28,495 nt of DNA from Gnetum montanum (taxonomy: Eukaryota > Streptophyta > Gnetopsida > Gnetales > Gnetaceae), in contig MNCI01009664.1 of NCBI GenBank assembly GCA_015680685.1, forward strand, positions 206,188-234,682, written 5' to 3'. The translations under genes and the position numbers were made by a program. Below, piece by piece: positions 8,471 to 21,544 of the stretch; within the stretch, counting starts at the first letter, position 1; each line of letters opens with the position of its first letter. A model generated the notes under the pieces. It made no database searches. It saw nothing but the letters and a program-made list of their open reading frames with translations, and was not told the DNA's origin.

Positions 8471-11400
8471 AAGTAATGTTTCAGCATGAAGCCATGGAGC
8501 TAAAGACATGAATCCAATTTGCCTTTTTTGTTATAAAAAGCCAAAAATCAAACTTTTATTTTTTATGAACTGACTGGCAGATGTACTCTATTTTAGCCCC
8601 AACTCATCCTTATTTTTCCAAAACATATTCATTTTTTATTGGGGAATGACTTTTCATTACCTCCTGGTATGGCCCCAATCATTTTCTATAAATTCCAAAG
8701 CTATACCATGTTGTAATGCTTTGTTTTTCATGCAATAAAAACTGGTTACGAATTTTATCAAGCTCTCCTTTTCATCTTCTCCAAGTTTATTCTCAGTTAT
8801 TCACAAACATTGTTTTCATCAAGATTGCTCTCATCAAGTATCTACTCTCTCAACATCATCAATCACTCAGCATTTTCACCAATCACAATATTCATCATTC
8901 ATCTACTGTTACAAAAAATCAGCTTCATTAATATTCATTCAAAGTAATTCCAGTTTCCGAATTTCAGTCTCAAGAAGTCCAAGAGTCATTCAAACAAATA
9001 TTCAAATTTTCATAATTTTTCATCAGTTTTTCACCAAAATTTCAGAATTCAATTTCAGCCAATAATCACATGAAATTAACAATCAAACGTTAACGCTTGA
9101 ACATTTGCTGCTACATCTTTCACCAAGTGCACAGCATTGTTCTTCCGCAGACCTGGTGCCAAGGCAAAAAGGCCTCCTTGGTAGCCATCCTTATTGATCA
9201 GAAGAATTAGGATTTGCATTTTTATCAAATTTATTTCCTGGCCAATACATCTTTTATGTATATATCTATCCTTTTTGAAACAACAACTTCCTTCTGCAAA
9301 ACTACTCCAGTAACACAAACTACATATTCTTCATAGCTGGATTGACAGATCCTAGTCCTTTCTCACACACTAGTATTGTGGTATACAACTCAGCATCGGC
9401 AGACCTTTATGCTGTTTATTTCAATAACCATGTTTTCATAAATAAAATTTGCCCAATAACATATGTTTGGATGCCTCAAAGCTAGACCAATCCAACAGAT
9501 CGTTGATAGCAAGAAACAATTTACATAAGCAAAGCAGAAATAATGCTATTCCATATTCTAGCAATTGTGATATAAGTTCAATCAATCTATCAGCATGAAC
9601 CCACTTATCACTGAGCCGTAACCTACTTCTGCCTTTAAGCAATTAACATGTATGTCTGTTTTTGTATATTTTATAGAAATTTGGGAACATCAGGATCCAG
9701 GACGTGTGTCACAAAAATAAGAATGAATGGCAGGTAAAGAATTCGGAGTTTACATTTTTGCCCTTAACAGGGACATGCACAATCATGCAATCAAAACCAC
9801 TTCTGACTTGATGAATTGGCCATTCAAACAATCAGTGTAATAAATTAAAAATGTAAAATAAAGCAGGAAACTTATATTTTCAATCATAGTCATCTACGAA
9901 CATTATTCAGCAGCTCAATGTGTTCAATAAAGTCAAAATTGCAGATTTTGTTAGCGTGTTGTACCTTTGGCAGCATAGAAGTCTCTCGCTGCTCCTGTGA
10001 GTCATTGCCATATTCCATTTGTATCCCTTCAGCTTCTTTAAAGCATCTTGCTCTACATTCGCTTTATGCTTCCAAGAAGTCATCCTAATACTCAAAATGT
10101 GCTGAAAGTTGTGACTTTTGCAATGTGTTTTGCAACTTCTCCTACCACTTGTGCTCTTCAATTGCACTATACCAGCAATACCCTAACAATAAATTTTGAC
10201 ATGACAATGCTACATTTGTTGTTGTTTCTGATCAAACAAATGTGGGATAGTGTCCCTCAGATTTTAATGAATCATGTATATTGTACCCATATTCAGCTTC
10301 CTTTCAGTCATTTGGAAGCTTGGATGCAACATACATCTCCTTAGCAGTTGCCTATCAGCTAGACAATATCATTCAGCCTTTTTATAACATTTGACATTGT
10401 TTTTGACATCATCTTGGTGCCATTTTATTCTTATGCCACTTTCGATGTTTGACATCATTTTGACATCAAATTAATAGCTCCACATTCTGAAGCTTCCAAA
10501 GTCTTCTCCATGGGCCTGAATGCATCATTTCTTCACAATCTACAAGGCATTTTTTGGTCTATAAATAAAACACCCAGGACATCTATTTCAAACAAGGAGA
10601 AAATTCACATCAACCAATCACATAGCATTTTCAGAGCTCTTGTATCCCTTGGCAATCCGTGTCCCCATTTGACATGCAAAAAAACGCTTGGATCAAAACC
10701 CAAGCAGTCTGGTTAGATCCAATCCCTGTTGCATCAGGCTTGCACTCACATTGGTGTTTATCCCAAAAGAAAACCTAATCAAGTGTACACATCCAAGATC
10801 AAGGTAACACAGCTCCTCCTCATCAACCTCTAAGTCCCCTCATTCTGCTCCAAACATAATGTTGATCTATAGGCTCCAGTCATCTCTTTTTTATTTTTCT
10901 ATTTCTTTTCTATTCCACCCTAAAACCCCCTCAACCCTAGACTACACAAAAAAAAAGGGGGAATTTGCTCATCTGATGTAAACATTTTCTCTAAAAATAA
11001 AGGGTACACTTTCCCCTTTGTTTCAATCATTCTTTTGCCTAGCATAGATCTATTGTTTTGCCCATAGATTCAATCAATATGATTATGTTTCTTATCATTT
11101 TTCTACCAATCTGTTCACAAAACTATGTTTCTTTTTTTGTTCTTGTGTTGCTTCTCATTTTTTAAAACTTTTGTTTCCTTTTCACAACATTTAATTTACT
11201 GATCACTTTCTCTTAGCTTTAGTGTTACTTTCACCGTTACATCATTACGTTGATATGACCAAAAAGTCCTCATTCGATTTGGAGATACATCTACAAACCA
11301 TTTGTGGCTGCAGACCATGTTCTACTACCTTCTATGTGTTAGTGATATAAGGAAAGTTAACACAATATTCCGTACAAATTATTGTGAGTTGGTGACATCA

Positions 11401-11944
11401 ATTCTCACCACAACATTGTAACCTCAGTTAATTCTGGGGCTTCTGTAAATGTCTATGATCAATTAATTTAGCATTCACAATAACTGCTAAATTGTTGAGC
11501 ATCAATATATGTTATGTCAATGCATAATGTTTTCTCAATGTTTCCATAATTAGTGTATGCAAAGTTGAGTCTTCCTATAGGAATTAGAAACTCACTTTAT
11601 AATTTCAATCTTCTGCACCTTGATTCAGTCTTGCTTGGGAACCTCTAGTCATTCATCTAAATGTTATCTTAGTTTGGTCATATTTGGATACATCTGTCAT
11701 CCTTGGAGCATTTTGAGCTAAATTTTACTTGAAGCTTAGTTGACCTAGACCTGGCCTGGTCAACCAAACCGCCATCTCAAATTTCATTTGGGTATTCACA
11801 AGCATCATCCCATTGTCATGATATCTTGTTGATACTTGTACCTTGTCAAACTTGGAAGTCAATCCTAGTTTACCTACTGTCATTTAGAAATGATATAGAT
11901 AAATAATTTTCAAATTCAGAGATGAATGAACTACAAAATCTTGT
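8471..11944. other. Intronic DNA, AT-rich, no confident gene
   Basis: Short coding-like stretches occur on the minus strand (about 9076-9318, 9436-9642 and 9890-10140) and overlapping plus-strand frames (about 9330-9490), but none extends past 90 codons and I recognise no family. About 8716-9060 is T/C-rich with many CATCA and TTTCA variants. At about 10388-10470 the word TTTGACAT occurs several times. About 10900-11250 is T-rich. Confidence 0.5.
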
Positions 11945-12900
11945 CAATTTTTCAGCAACATAGAAGTAAAGCAAGGTTCTCCCTTTTCTCTAACATTGTT
12001 CAGAATATTTATTGATGAACTAAAAGAATGGATTAAACAAGTACCTCAAAATTATGCTATTAAAGTGGATCAATCATAAATACTGCTTTTACCCTTTACA
12101 TATCATGTATCACTAATTGCAAATTCAGAAACAAGGTTAGAAACAATGTTACACAAAGTAGAATTTTTTTTTTTATGAACATGTGTTGGGCGATACAGCT
12201 CCAAAAAATAATGTTTCTAAAATGGAAAAGTGGATACATGCTCTAGAATCAAAAAGCTTGAAAACTAGTAAAAGTAAAACAACATGCATAGAATGTAATT
12301 TCAATAATAGCAGAATCAGTGGGGAAATAAAAGTGAGAATTCTTGACCAAAATGTCCCTCACTACAAATAGTTTCACTACCTAGAATCAATGCTCCAATC
12401 AAATGGTGAACTTGATAAAGACATAAGAAATAGGATTGATGTAAGATGGTGAAAATGAAGACAAGCTAATAGTATTCTATGTAATAAAAGAATCCCAATG
12501 AAACTAAAAGAAAAATTTTACAATATGGCAATCAGCTCTGCTATCTTATATGGTGTTGAATGTTGGGCAATGCAAAAGAGGCATAAACAACAAATCAATG
12601 TAGCAGAAATGTGAATGCTTAGATGGATGTTAAATGTTACCAAAAGAGATAAACTACAAACATTAGAGGAAGACTTGGAATGCCTTCAATTTCAGATAAG
12701 TTACAAGAATGGCATCTTAGATGGTGGTTTGGGCATGTGCAAAGAAGATCATATAACAAGCCAATAAAAAAAGATTGCTACATCACTATATTAAGAAAGC
12801 CACCAAAAGGAAGACCAAAAAAGACATGGAAAAAAAATAATTAAAGATGATCTAAAAAAATTTGCAAATAAACAAAGAGCTAGGATGATGATGATGATGT
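11945..12900 (+). pseudogene. 5'-truncated dead RTE-type LINE (reverse transcriptase C-terminal half)
   Basis: The plus strand, across frameshifts and stops, gives plant RTE-clade reverse transcriptase landmarks in order: VKQGSPFSLTLFRIFIDELKEW (about 11970-12035; broken form of the QGCPLSP..F..YIDEL motif), then the catalytic region reading FTYHVSLIANS where YADD should be. After these come KTTCIECNF, FHYLESMLQSNGE with D-x-RNRI, LKEKFYNMAISSAILYG, ECWA, MLRWML, and a WFGHVQRR-like segment with KGRPKKTWK near 12800-12835. Stops fall at about 12369, 12451 and 12612. The 3' end is a short GAT repeat (12884-12899), as RTE elements end in short tandem repeats. Endonuclease and N-terminal polymerase are missing. 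It is antisense to GCR1. Confidence 0.8.
12884..12899. repeat. GAT trinucleotide run at the LINE 3' end
   Basis: Five GAT units plus G mark the probable 3' terminus of the RTE element; this element class often ends in such short repeats. Confidence 0.75.
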
Positions 12901-15330
12901 AGGGATAATGTGTGGAACCAATAAGAAACTATAATTTCCAGCTAAATAATAAACTTGAAATCAGGGACATATATAAACATTTGGAGGTTGAATGATCTCA
13001 AAATTACAGGTATTGTATATCATAACAAGTCACAAATAGAAAGCCTTATACACATTGAAGCATAGATGTATCAATCACAATATTTAGACTTGGGAAAATT
13101 GAAAAGATCTATTTCAAAAAATTGTGAAAACTACAGTATGCTATGGATGTGTAGTTTGAGATTCAAGTCTTGATCAAGAATCTTCAAAAAAATTGAAAAA
13201 CTTCAAAAATAATACTTTTTAAATGAATTCAAAGTCAAAACTCAAGTCCCATATACAATACTTATACTAAAAGTTAATATGCTATTGTTGGAAGCTGAGG
13301 CAATGTTATCAATTCTTGACATTTAAACTAAATAATTAAAATAGCAATGACATCTCAGGAACATCTAAAAGTCTCAACAACAAGGATGGCATCACAAAGA
13401 AAAATTGTGGCTATAAAAATGAAGTATTGAAAATTTTGATGCAATAGTAAATTCAAAACAAGCAAAAACTATTAAAGAGAGAGTTCTAGAGAGATTGCAA
13501 AATGAAACTTCAATTTTACTGGGAAAACAATAAAGGTGGCATGCATGATGAAGTGGAATCTCTGCATATACTTATTCCTAGATTAATGTCAACACTGATT
13601 GGTAGAGTACAAAAAGGATTACAATATTACATTACCTTTGAGTTGAAACTGAAAAATTAAATAATATGCAATATGAACATAGAATATGTCAATTGTGCCT
13701 ACTACAAGAATTAGAAAATGAGTAACATTTATTGTTAAAATGTCACAGAACCTATTTCTTCAAAAGAAAATAAAAAATTTCAAGTCAAACTTTGTATGTG
13801 ATATCCAAGCCACCAGTGTTGGTCCTAGGTCATTGTATAGAATAAGTGTTCAAACTACATAAATATTGAACACATTTATTGTACAAAATTTATTACTACT
13901 GATATATTTCATACAAACTACTTTGTCTGATAGATCCTTTGGGTCTATACAGACATATTAAACTTCAATTTCAGTTTCAGCATATTTTATTTCATGGAAG
14001 CCTGTTATCAGAGTTCTTCTGTACTTCTACATAGTTTCCTTTGCTTTCAATATAATTTCCTGGGCTAGAGATACTGCTTTACAGATGAGATTTTTTACTC
14101 TAGCACAAACATATCTATGAAGCTCAATGAGTCAGTCCCCTCTACTGCTTAGCCCCCATGAGCTACTTACCCACCAGAGGCCTTGACTTCTTTGAAAACA
14201 AATTGCAAACCCACAGATTCGGTAACATGAGGCAGACTACACCCATGAATGATAATGAATCTTAATGGTACAGTGTTTTTGGCATATGTCACAATGTACT
14301 TTCTATTGTGTGAAGCATAAATAGGCTCCTACAGGCTGCACAAGAGGTTTGTGATCTTGAACATGGTCAACTTCATGATATTCTCATTAAAGCTGTTTCA
14401 CGATGCATAGCTTATGGACAACAGCTTACCAGTTGACGAAAGCTGCACAAAACTTTGAATACAGCCATAAAGGTTCCTGTCATGTTCATCGAGCCACCAA
14501 GGTACATGGCATGCAAATGCAGACACAGTTATAGAGTACCGTGAAGAACCCTAGGTATCATGTATGAAATGTGATTCCTGTTGGGAAAGGATACCCACTT
14601 GTGAGAGCAAAGACATCTGTGCTAACGAAAACAAGGTCCATAAAACTATACCTTGTTCATCACTTGAGCCATTACCTGAATAGTAGACTTTGGATATGCA
14701 TCTTTTGTTTGCTTCAACATTTGTTTCAGGCTGTTCACAATGCCTCAATTCTTTCTTCTCTTCCTACAATCTTCCCAACATTGTCTTTGAGGTAATCTTC
14801 GCATTGGACAGGATCATTGATTTACTTAAATTAGTCACTATGTGCTTAAGAAAAGTAACTAGTAGAATTTAATTTACTCTATGCTTGAAAAAACAATTAT
14901 AACCAATGATATGGTCAATACTGTACGCAAAAAATTTAAATTAAATGAATCAACACTTCACAGTCCTTAGGCTTCAACCACGGTGATTAAAAAACACTAG
15001 TGTTAGATTTGAATTCACCTCCGAAAATAGATATGTAGGCATTATACTTTTGCCAATCCATCACACACTGTGATTGTTGAACAACCCTATCTGTCTGCCA
15101 ATCATATAATGGTCTTACTTTTCCATGGATAATTCACTGCATTTACTTTGCACTGTAGTCTTGGAACTCTACAGAGTTTCATAGTTACCTATCTGGTGCT
15201 TGATACAGCCTTAAACATAAAATATTATGTGACATTTCGTTAAAATATGTTTGCTCTTCCAACTCTTCAATTGTCTAAATAGTTTGTATGTCATACACTC
15301 TTGTATAAATCACCACCACCTTCTTATATT
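12901..15330. other. Intronic DNA with possible further LINE debris
   Basis: At about 13673-13770 a plus-strand frame gives CQLC, a 14-residue spacer, then HLLLKC, which resembles the zinc-binding CxxC..HxxxxC motif after many LINE reverse transcriptases; a stop interrupts it. At 14314-14431 a 38-codon plus-strand frame (LQAAQEVCDLEHGQLHDIL and on) looks protein-like but I cannot name it. The rest is AT-rich with no feature. Confidence 0.35.
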
Positions 15331-15420
15331 TTTGTTTTAGTCCACGGGTAACTTGATGGTTTGTCAATCAATAAGTTGTGAGTTCAAGCTCTAACTGAGA
15401 CACCATTTCAGAGATGTATC
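15331..15420 (+). mobile_element. Possible third SINE-like tRNA-derived head
   Basis: TTTTAGTCCACGGGTAACTTGA (15335-15356) resembles the box A of plant SINE heads, and GAGTTCAAGCT at 15380-15390 a box B. Both are more diverged than in the two heads near 6450-6690. Boundaries are not defined. Confidence 0.35.
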
Positions 15421-16411
15421 ACCTATGCATTTTGGGGCATAAGTACCTTGCCGAGAGGGCAAAATCCTCAGCTCGGACTTCCCCCAAGTATCATAGTGTA
15501 TAACATCTCGATGCTTCTTTGGAGACCTTAACAAACCATTAGTAAACAGCATCCGTAGTCTTTCACCTTCTTTCTTTTCCATTGGTCACTCCAACTTCAT
15601 TTTGCTCTCTAGTTTTCAAATAATTCAGATACATGAACAATTGCGTCTTTTTCATGAGACATCTCCTATCAATAGAAGTATTTGTCCACAATATTCTAAT
15701 GGAAAGAATACATATAAATTAAGATTACTTTAGACAGCAAACTGAAATATATACTGGGATTTGATTGCCCAAGCTTTTAGACTTGTAAGATTAAAACCTA
15801 TAATATGGTCTTCGAAATGGATTGGTACCACAGGCATGATGTTTCTATTTTAGAGGGTTGTTGTTAGATTGGTTGTATATGTAAAGGACCCTTGATTGAT
15901 CCGTAAGATCCCAAAGAATTTTGGTATGTACTTCAAATCAAAATTTTAAAATTAATAAAATCATCCTTTTACTGGTAAAAAATAAAATAAAACATCGTTT
16001 AGCCTATTCAAGAAAAGGCCCATTTTTGTGATCAACATCAACTAGTTCATTTATCTAAGTTAAAATAAATGGATTCCAGGGCTCCAATCACAAGCAAGAT
16101 TTCATAACCTTCTGTCACGGTGAAATAATTTTTCTACATTACATTACTAAGCATAAAAGCAGCTAACTATTCACCATAAAACTTTCAAATACGATATAAA
16201 GAACACCAGTTTAAAATTATTCTTCCAACAAACACTATCAAGTTCCAATGGAGTAATGCTTTTTGATTCATCTAAATAATTAAGTATCTTAAATAACAGT
16301 GCAAACTAACTATGGTAGCATAAAATGTTTCTTAAATTTCAGAATCACATACTGTAAAGACATATAATCTTTTGTAGTGTCATTAACACATTTTTCACCA
16401 TAACAATTTAC
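15421..16411. other. AT-rich intronic DNA downstream of the TM4 exon
   Basis: It contains a 63-codon minus-strand frame at 15391-15582 with no recognised similarity. Nothing else is supported. Confidence 0.4.
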
Positions 16412-16509
16412 CTCTTTAGCCCTTGTTGGGGTTTGAACCCAACACCAAACGCCAGCAGGTCCATAAGTATCACCAATGGAGGGTATTATTGTCATAACAA
16501 GTGAAGTTC
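16412..16509 (-). CDS. GCR1: GCR1 exon encoding TM4 and second extracellular loop
   Basis: The exon is 98 bp: two bases completing the Gly codon begun by the upstream exon, then 32 codons ending exactly at a codon boundary. The acceptor is ATGTTAG and the donor GTAAAT. The peptide starts TSLVMTIIPSIGD and contains VWCWVQT; the Cys of this WCW motif is the expected disulfide partner of the TM3 Cys. It matches the position of Arabidopsis GCR1 GTSLVVTVI and PWCWTQT. The charged end (TRAKE) leads straight into the TM5 exon. The exon sits alone in more than 18 kb of intron, with 9634 bp upstream and 8786 bp downstream. No stop or frameshift is present. Confidence 0.92.
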
Positions 16510-17640
16510 CTAACATAGTACACAGAACACATATTTAAATTACGTGCCCACAAATATGCTTAGTTGTATTATAAATTTCACTTAAACAAAATAGTTAACT
16601 ATTCATCAGTGTAACTATTCTTTTCCTAGGTCCATATCAACAATCAGCCCTGAGGAAATCTCCTAGTTAGTGGCACAGCAGATAAACCGCATAAAGAATC
16701 TAATTGAAGAAATCCACTGTGATATAATAAACAAACCACAAAGACAAAATTATTAAAAAATCAAATTAACTGTAGAAAATAAGAAGAAACATTAGAAGCA
16801 TTGGCAACAAGGCTAATTTGACCACTAATAGGGGCACTATATTCGGTGATTTGGATCCATTGGCTACTAGTGGAAAGTGTGCACTGTTTTAACTGTTTGG
16901 AATTAACATATATCTTCAGCGCCTAATTATGCATTTATGTCAGCATTCAACAACGCTGCCTAAAAGTCATGCAACTAATGAACAAAAGACATAAAGTCCA
17001 GAAGATTCTGTTATAGATTTCCCAAACTTACCTTGGTGACCATTTAAGTATACTTTTGATATACTTCAAAACGATCTTCACTAATCTTACAATTGTTTCT
17101 TTTCCTGATGACGATGGAGATGTTTTGGAAACAGCTAGAATTAGCTGTAACAACTTAGGAAACAAAAATTGATAGGAAGACCGATTTAAGATTGTTCTGA
17201 AGACATTGAGATCTGTCTTGAGACTATAACTTCGTTTCATTTCATCGAAACATTTCAACGTGTAAAACTTTCTTTTACATCATTAACTAAATTTTCGTGT
17301 AATGCTAGAGCAAGAACAAATATAGTGGTTAGCATCATGATATTAGAGACAAGATCTACAAAGATTTAAAAACACGTAACATATGTATCAATCGTAAAAC
17401 CAGATTGTAGGAATAAGTCATTTTTAATGGATCCTTTGACATTTATTTCAACATGAAAATTTCTAACTTAAAATAATAAAGCATATAAACTGCAATCGGT
17501 GTTTCTTTTATCAATCAACTTTTTATAGGGTGTAGAATAATTTATTTAATTGGAAATGAATACCTTGATTATAGCCTACAGGTACCCAAGATGGAAGTAC
17601 AAGAGAGAGAGCTACTCATTGTGGAATAGCATTTGTGAGG
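16510..17640. other. AT-rich intronic DNA upstream of the TM4 exon
   Basis: A 76-codon minus-strand frame (17028-17258) has Lys/Leu-rich composition but no recognised motif and no clear splice sites with GCR1 similarity. No feature is supported. Confidence 0.4.
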
Positions 17641-17658
17641 CTAAGTAGTAGATAATTA

Positions 17659-17750
17659 CATGAGGGGAGATAACCCCCCTCATGAGTAAAAACATAGCTA
17701 GCTTGAAAACATAGTTAGGAGGATAACCCCCTCACACGTAAAAACATAGT
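17659..17750. repeat. Hairpin plus a direct-repeat copy of one arm
   Basis: CATGAGGGG (17659-17667) and CCCCTCATG (17676-17684) are perfect inverted arms with an 8-bp loop. The block GATAACCCCCCTCATGAGTA followed by AAAACATAG recurs about 52 bp later as GATAACCCCCTCACACGTA followed by AAAACATAG. It may be the end of a small inverted-repeat element. Confidence 0.65.
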
Positions 17751-17759
17751 CTTAATCAC

Positions 17760-20700
17760 TCATGCCTTATCTGTTTTTAGTAGCATTTAAAGCCACCTAT
17801 GGGTTGTGTTCATAGATGCATATGCCAGTGCAGGCATAACTCCTTTAGTGCACTTTTAGATATTAATAAAGCTTTCTGAGGTACTAGTTTTAGATGGACT
17901 TAAGTTTAAAGATTGCAAACGAAAGATAATGCATCTAAGAAGCCTAATAACATGTGCAGGGTAACAATAGTTTCCTAGATTTGATCGATTTGATGTTTAA
18001 GCTTATGGAGGAAAACATGAGAATTGTGAATCCAAACAGGTATAAGCAAAGAAAACAATGCATTGGACGTTGAGTTAAATCCCCAATTTTGGACATTGCC
18101 ATGAAGAATCATATGCATGCGTAACTGGCATATAGGTAGCATTGAAATTAGAATATCTCAATTACTTCTCTAATTGTTAGTACCATGCAACAATTCAAAC
18201 ACCTAGTTCAACATAAATTTTCTCTTAGGGCAAGAACTTGAAAACAAGAAGATAAGATGAACACCAGGAAAGCTCAAACATTATTCAAAGTCTAAACATG
18301 TGTGTCTAGACCAAGATGCCAAGATAGCTTTGCCAACCAAAAGATGCACCACTATTTTGCCCATTAGAATACATTTCCACCTACTGCAACAAGGTTTGTA
18401 CCTTGAAAGCCAAATTTTAGCAATTTTAGGCCTGCAACTAGTCCATTGCATTGAAGCATCATACTGCTAATAAATAGTGTTATACCATTGAGTAAGTGCA
18501 TATTAGTTCCATGGATGTGGAATTGAGTTTGATGCAACCATTACGGATTTAAACTTTATATCTGCCAAAACACCAAAGCTAGCCAACGTTGTTGCTTAAC
18601 ATTACCTACTTGTAACTGGGCATGGAAAATGACAGCAAAGCACCTTCACGGGAGCGGGTGATTACTCACGGCTATTGAAAAGTGGAAACAAAAGGCTAGC
18701 TACTTGCCTTGTTGCTACTTTTTCTTAATAAGCAGTTTTCTTAAGCGACCTTTCCTAACCTTTGCCTTTTCTAAGATTGTGGGTGGGCAATGTCAGCATA
18801 AGGACAAAAAAGCCTAATTGAATCAGCCCGTCCATCTTGCCTACCTAATTTGTTTTGTCTATTAGTTTTGGCAACACCACATAACTGAGTCAGCTAACTT
18901 ACTTCCTCATGACCTTCACTTAGGCCCCCCCACAACACACACACACAAAAACCCAAACGTAACAACTAGTTGTTATCCCTTTTTTCCAATCCATAAACCG
19001 TTACACATAACCTTTCACTATCGCATTACAAGTAATAGTAATAGGATAAGTTTGTTAGATGGACTACCTCCCCCACTTCGCCTAAATGATTGTTATTTAC
19101 CTTATCACACTACTTACTTCTCAATGCATGCTTGACTAGTTGTCTACTTGGCATAATAATGCCTTCCGCAAACATACAGTCAGTTAATGGGGGCTACTAG
19201 TTCAATATTGAAGGTGTTGTAGCCCCTTGAAAGCATGCTTCTAGGGGAAGATTCTCCTTGGTCTAATCCCATGCACAACAAAAAGAGGGTAGGGTCTCCC
19301 TAGCATAAAGTTTGGATTGGAGGAAGTAAAGCGAAATTGGGAAATTCCAAAGGTGTAACCAAGACATAACACATAGGTGCAAAAGCTCTAGATCCTTTAA
19401 CTAGAGGAGCACCCACTTGGAGAACCAAACCCCAAACCTCACACGCGATCCCTCCTAGTTAGATGAACAAAGTGATCTAGTGCCCTTATCCCCTACCAAA
19501 ATAGTCTTATCAAGGCCAAGCCACGAATGGCCAAAGTGGTGAGTGGACACTGGCCACTCTTAGTTATAGAGGCCTTCCTCAAGGCATTTAGGAAAGAGTC
19601 ATAGGAACTAGAGACACTCATAGTGGAAGAGGTCTTGAGCAGCTCTGAAACCTTGGTCTAAAGCTTCTCTGGCAATGTCAAGCAAAGCTTGCTCAAGCTA
19701 AGAGCTATGTTCATGTTGCCTTCATTCACCCCCACATGTTGCATGTGTAATCTATATTGTATCATGTAACCTTCAAGATTTGGGGGCTTGAGCATGCTCT
19801 ATGACAGACCAAAGGTAGTTGAGCTTCACACTACTCTTGCTCAATGACTTTTACCATGCAAGTGTTCAAACCAATTCAATCAACTGGATTCACTAAATAG
19901 GGCATGCACCACTACACTAGCTTCACCCAAAAAATGGTCTTGGACAGAGACCTACTGCTTACTATCCAAACATCTAATCCCGATCCCCACCTCACTACTT
20001 ATGAAAACATAATATTCTTCTATTAGATGGAATATGCTCGATCCAATCAACAACCCCCTTTCGCCAAAAAACTATTCAATCAACATCACAACAAGAGGTA
20101 GATACTAGTGAGAAGCAGGCACCTTACACTTAGGTGTGGTGTATTCATCCCCGTTGCTATTAAATGGAGTAATTTAGTAGTACACTATAAAGGTTGGTCT
20201 TATCAACAATTAATAAGATATCTAGTAGATTGCTTCACTCTAGCTATAGTTGGTTTGTTCGGCCCTAATGTCTACAAAAGTCGCATGGTCGCATTCTTTG
20301 TCTGTTGATTATAGCTTCACTAGGATTGCTTCACATGGGGCAACTATCTATCTATCATTCCAATTGAACTTAACATAAACCCCTTAGATAATAGTGAGGA
20401 CCCTTGGATGGGCCCTTTGGATCCCAAAGGGACAAGGGCAGGGAAAGCAAGGGATAACTCTTTTTGAGTTTCCTGCAGTGTAACTTTTCATTACACACCA
20501 AAGGAATGAAGTTGAAGCATGAACTTGTTAGTGATTTTGGCATATAAAAACATGCACAATCCAAATGTGAAACCAGATGTTGTTGATTGGTAGTGTCAAA
20601 GACAAGGCCATTTATGACACCTAATGCAACATGGATATAAGCTAGCACATATGGAAGCACACCCATAGACAACATTAATGTGATTGGATGTGAGAAAGTG

Positions 20701-21544
20701 TGTATTGACAAAGTCCACACTTTGACATCCCCTAGAATTGGCTCAATCAACACATTTGTACCTCACCTAACCAAAAAGGTGCACTAGTGAATCCAACAAA
20801 CTAAGTTAGGGATTGCATCGTGAAACATTCACATTAGGTAGAGATATACATAAAGCAGTGTCTACATCTCTTTTTAAGATTGATTCAATTGGAGTAGAAA
20901 TACATGTTTATCCATAACTAGCAACACCAATCATATATGCCAACCAATATGCATGCACGAAAGCTCATTGGTATTTTTCTACTTAATGACTAAAAGTTCT
21001 TGTGTACAAAATGGTGCACATTGCTCCGATTAGTTGAAGGAATATCCTCACAAAGGGAGGGAAGAAAAGGTGAGTCCAAGACTAAAGGCACATAAATAGA
21101 AGTGAGCCAACATCTATTGAAGGTATCTAGCACCACATTCACTAGATAAGAGAATTTCTTTTCCTTTTCCAAGTAGACTGCAGGGTAATGCCCTTGACTT
21201 CTATGATAGGCCTGCCCCGCCAAAAAGATTCTGGGTTTGAGAAGCATCACAAAGACGATTAATCTATACATTAAAACTATATGAAACATACACTGCACTT
21301 TTTACTTCTAGATTGTGAGAAATCAAAAAATTATAACCCAACTTTTAAAAAGGGTTTTTTTTCAGCTATAGGTGGAATTCCATATTTGTTTATTAGTTAC
21401 ATTTTGTTTTCCCATTTGGTAGTGGCCCTTGCTATGCCTCACAATGACGGCAATGTAGATTCAGATTCTAAGAAAAGCATGATGGACTTTTGGTGTTGAT
21501 GTCATAAACACCAACTTTGGGTTTCATGGGAAGAGCACAAAATA
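17760..21544. other. Intronic DNA with moderately GC-rich, decayed repeat-like sequence
   Basis: From about 18600 to 20400 the sequence is less AT-rich than the flanks and holds frame-shifted plus-strand coding-like stretches (for example 19500-19590, beginning NSLIKAKPRMAKVVSGHWP), suggesting a very old retroelement. A 127-codon minus-strand frame (20370-20753) shows no known motif. A short AC run is near 18930-18950. No gene can be supported. Confidence 0.35.

Noticed and set aside
17028-17258. 76-codon minus-strand frame that could be another exon
   Set aside because: Its residues do not fit any part of GCR1, and the TM3 and TM4 exons already join directly at the split Gly codon.
20370-20753. 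127-codon minus-strand open frame
   Set aside because: It is the second longest frame, but it has no recognised motif, no start context, and lies in decayed intronic DNA; a chance frame is the simplest reading.
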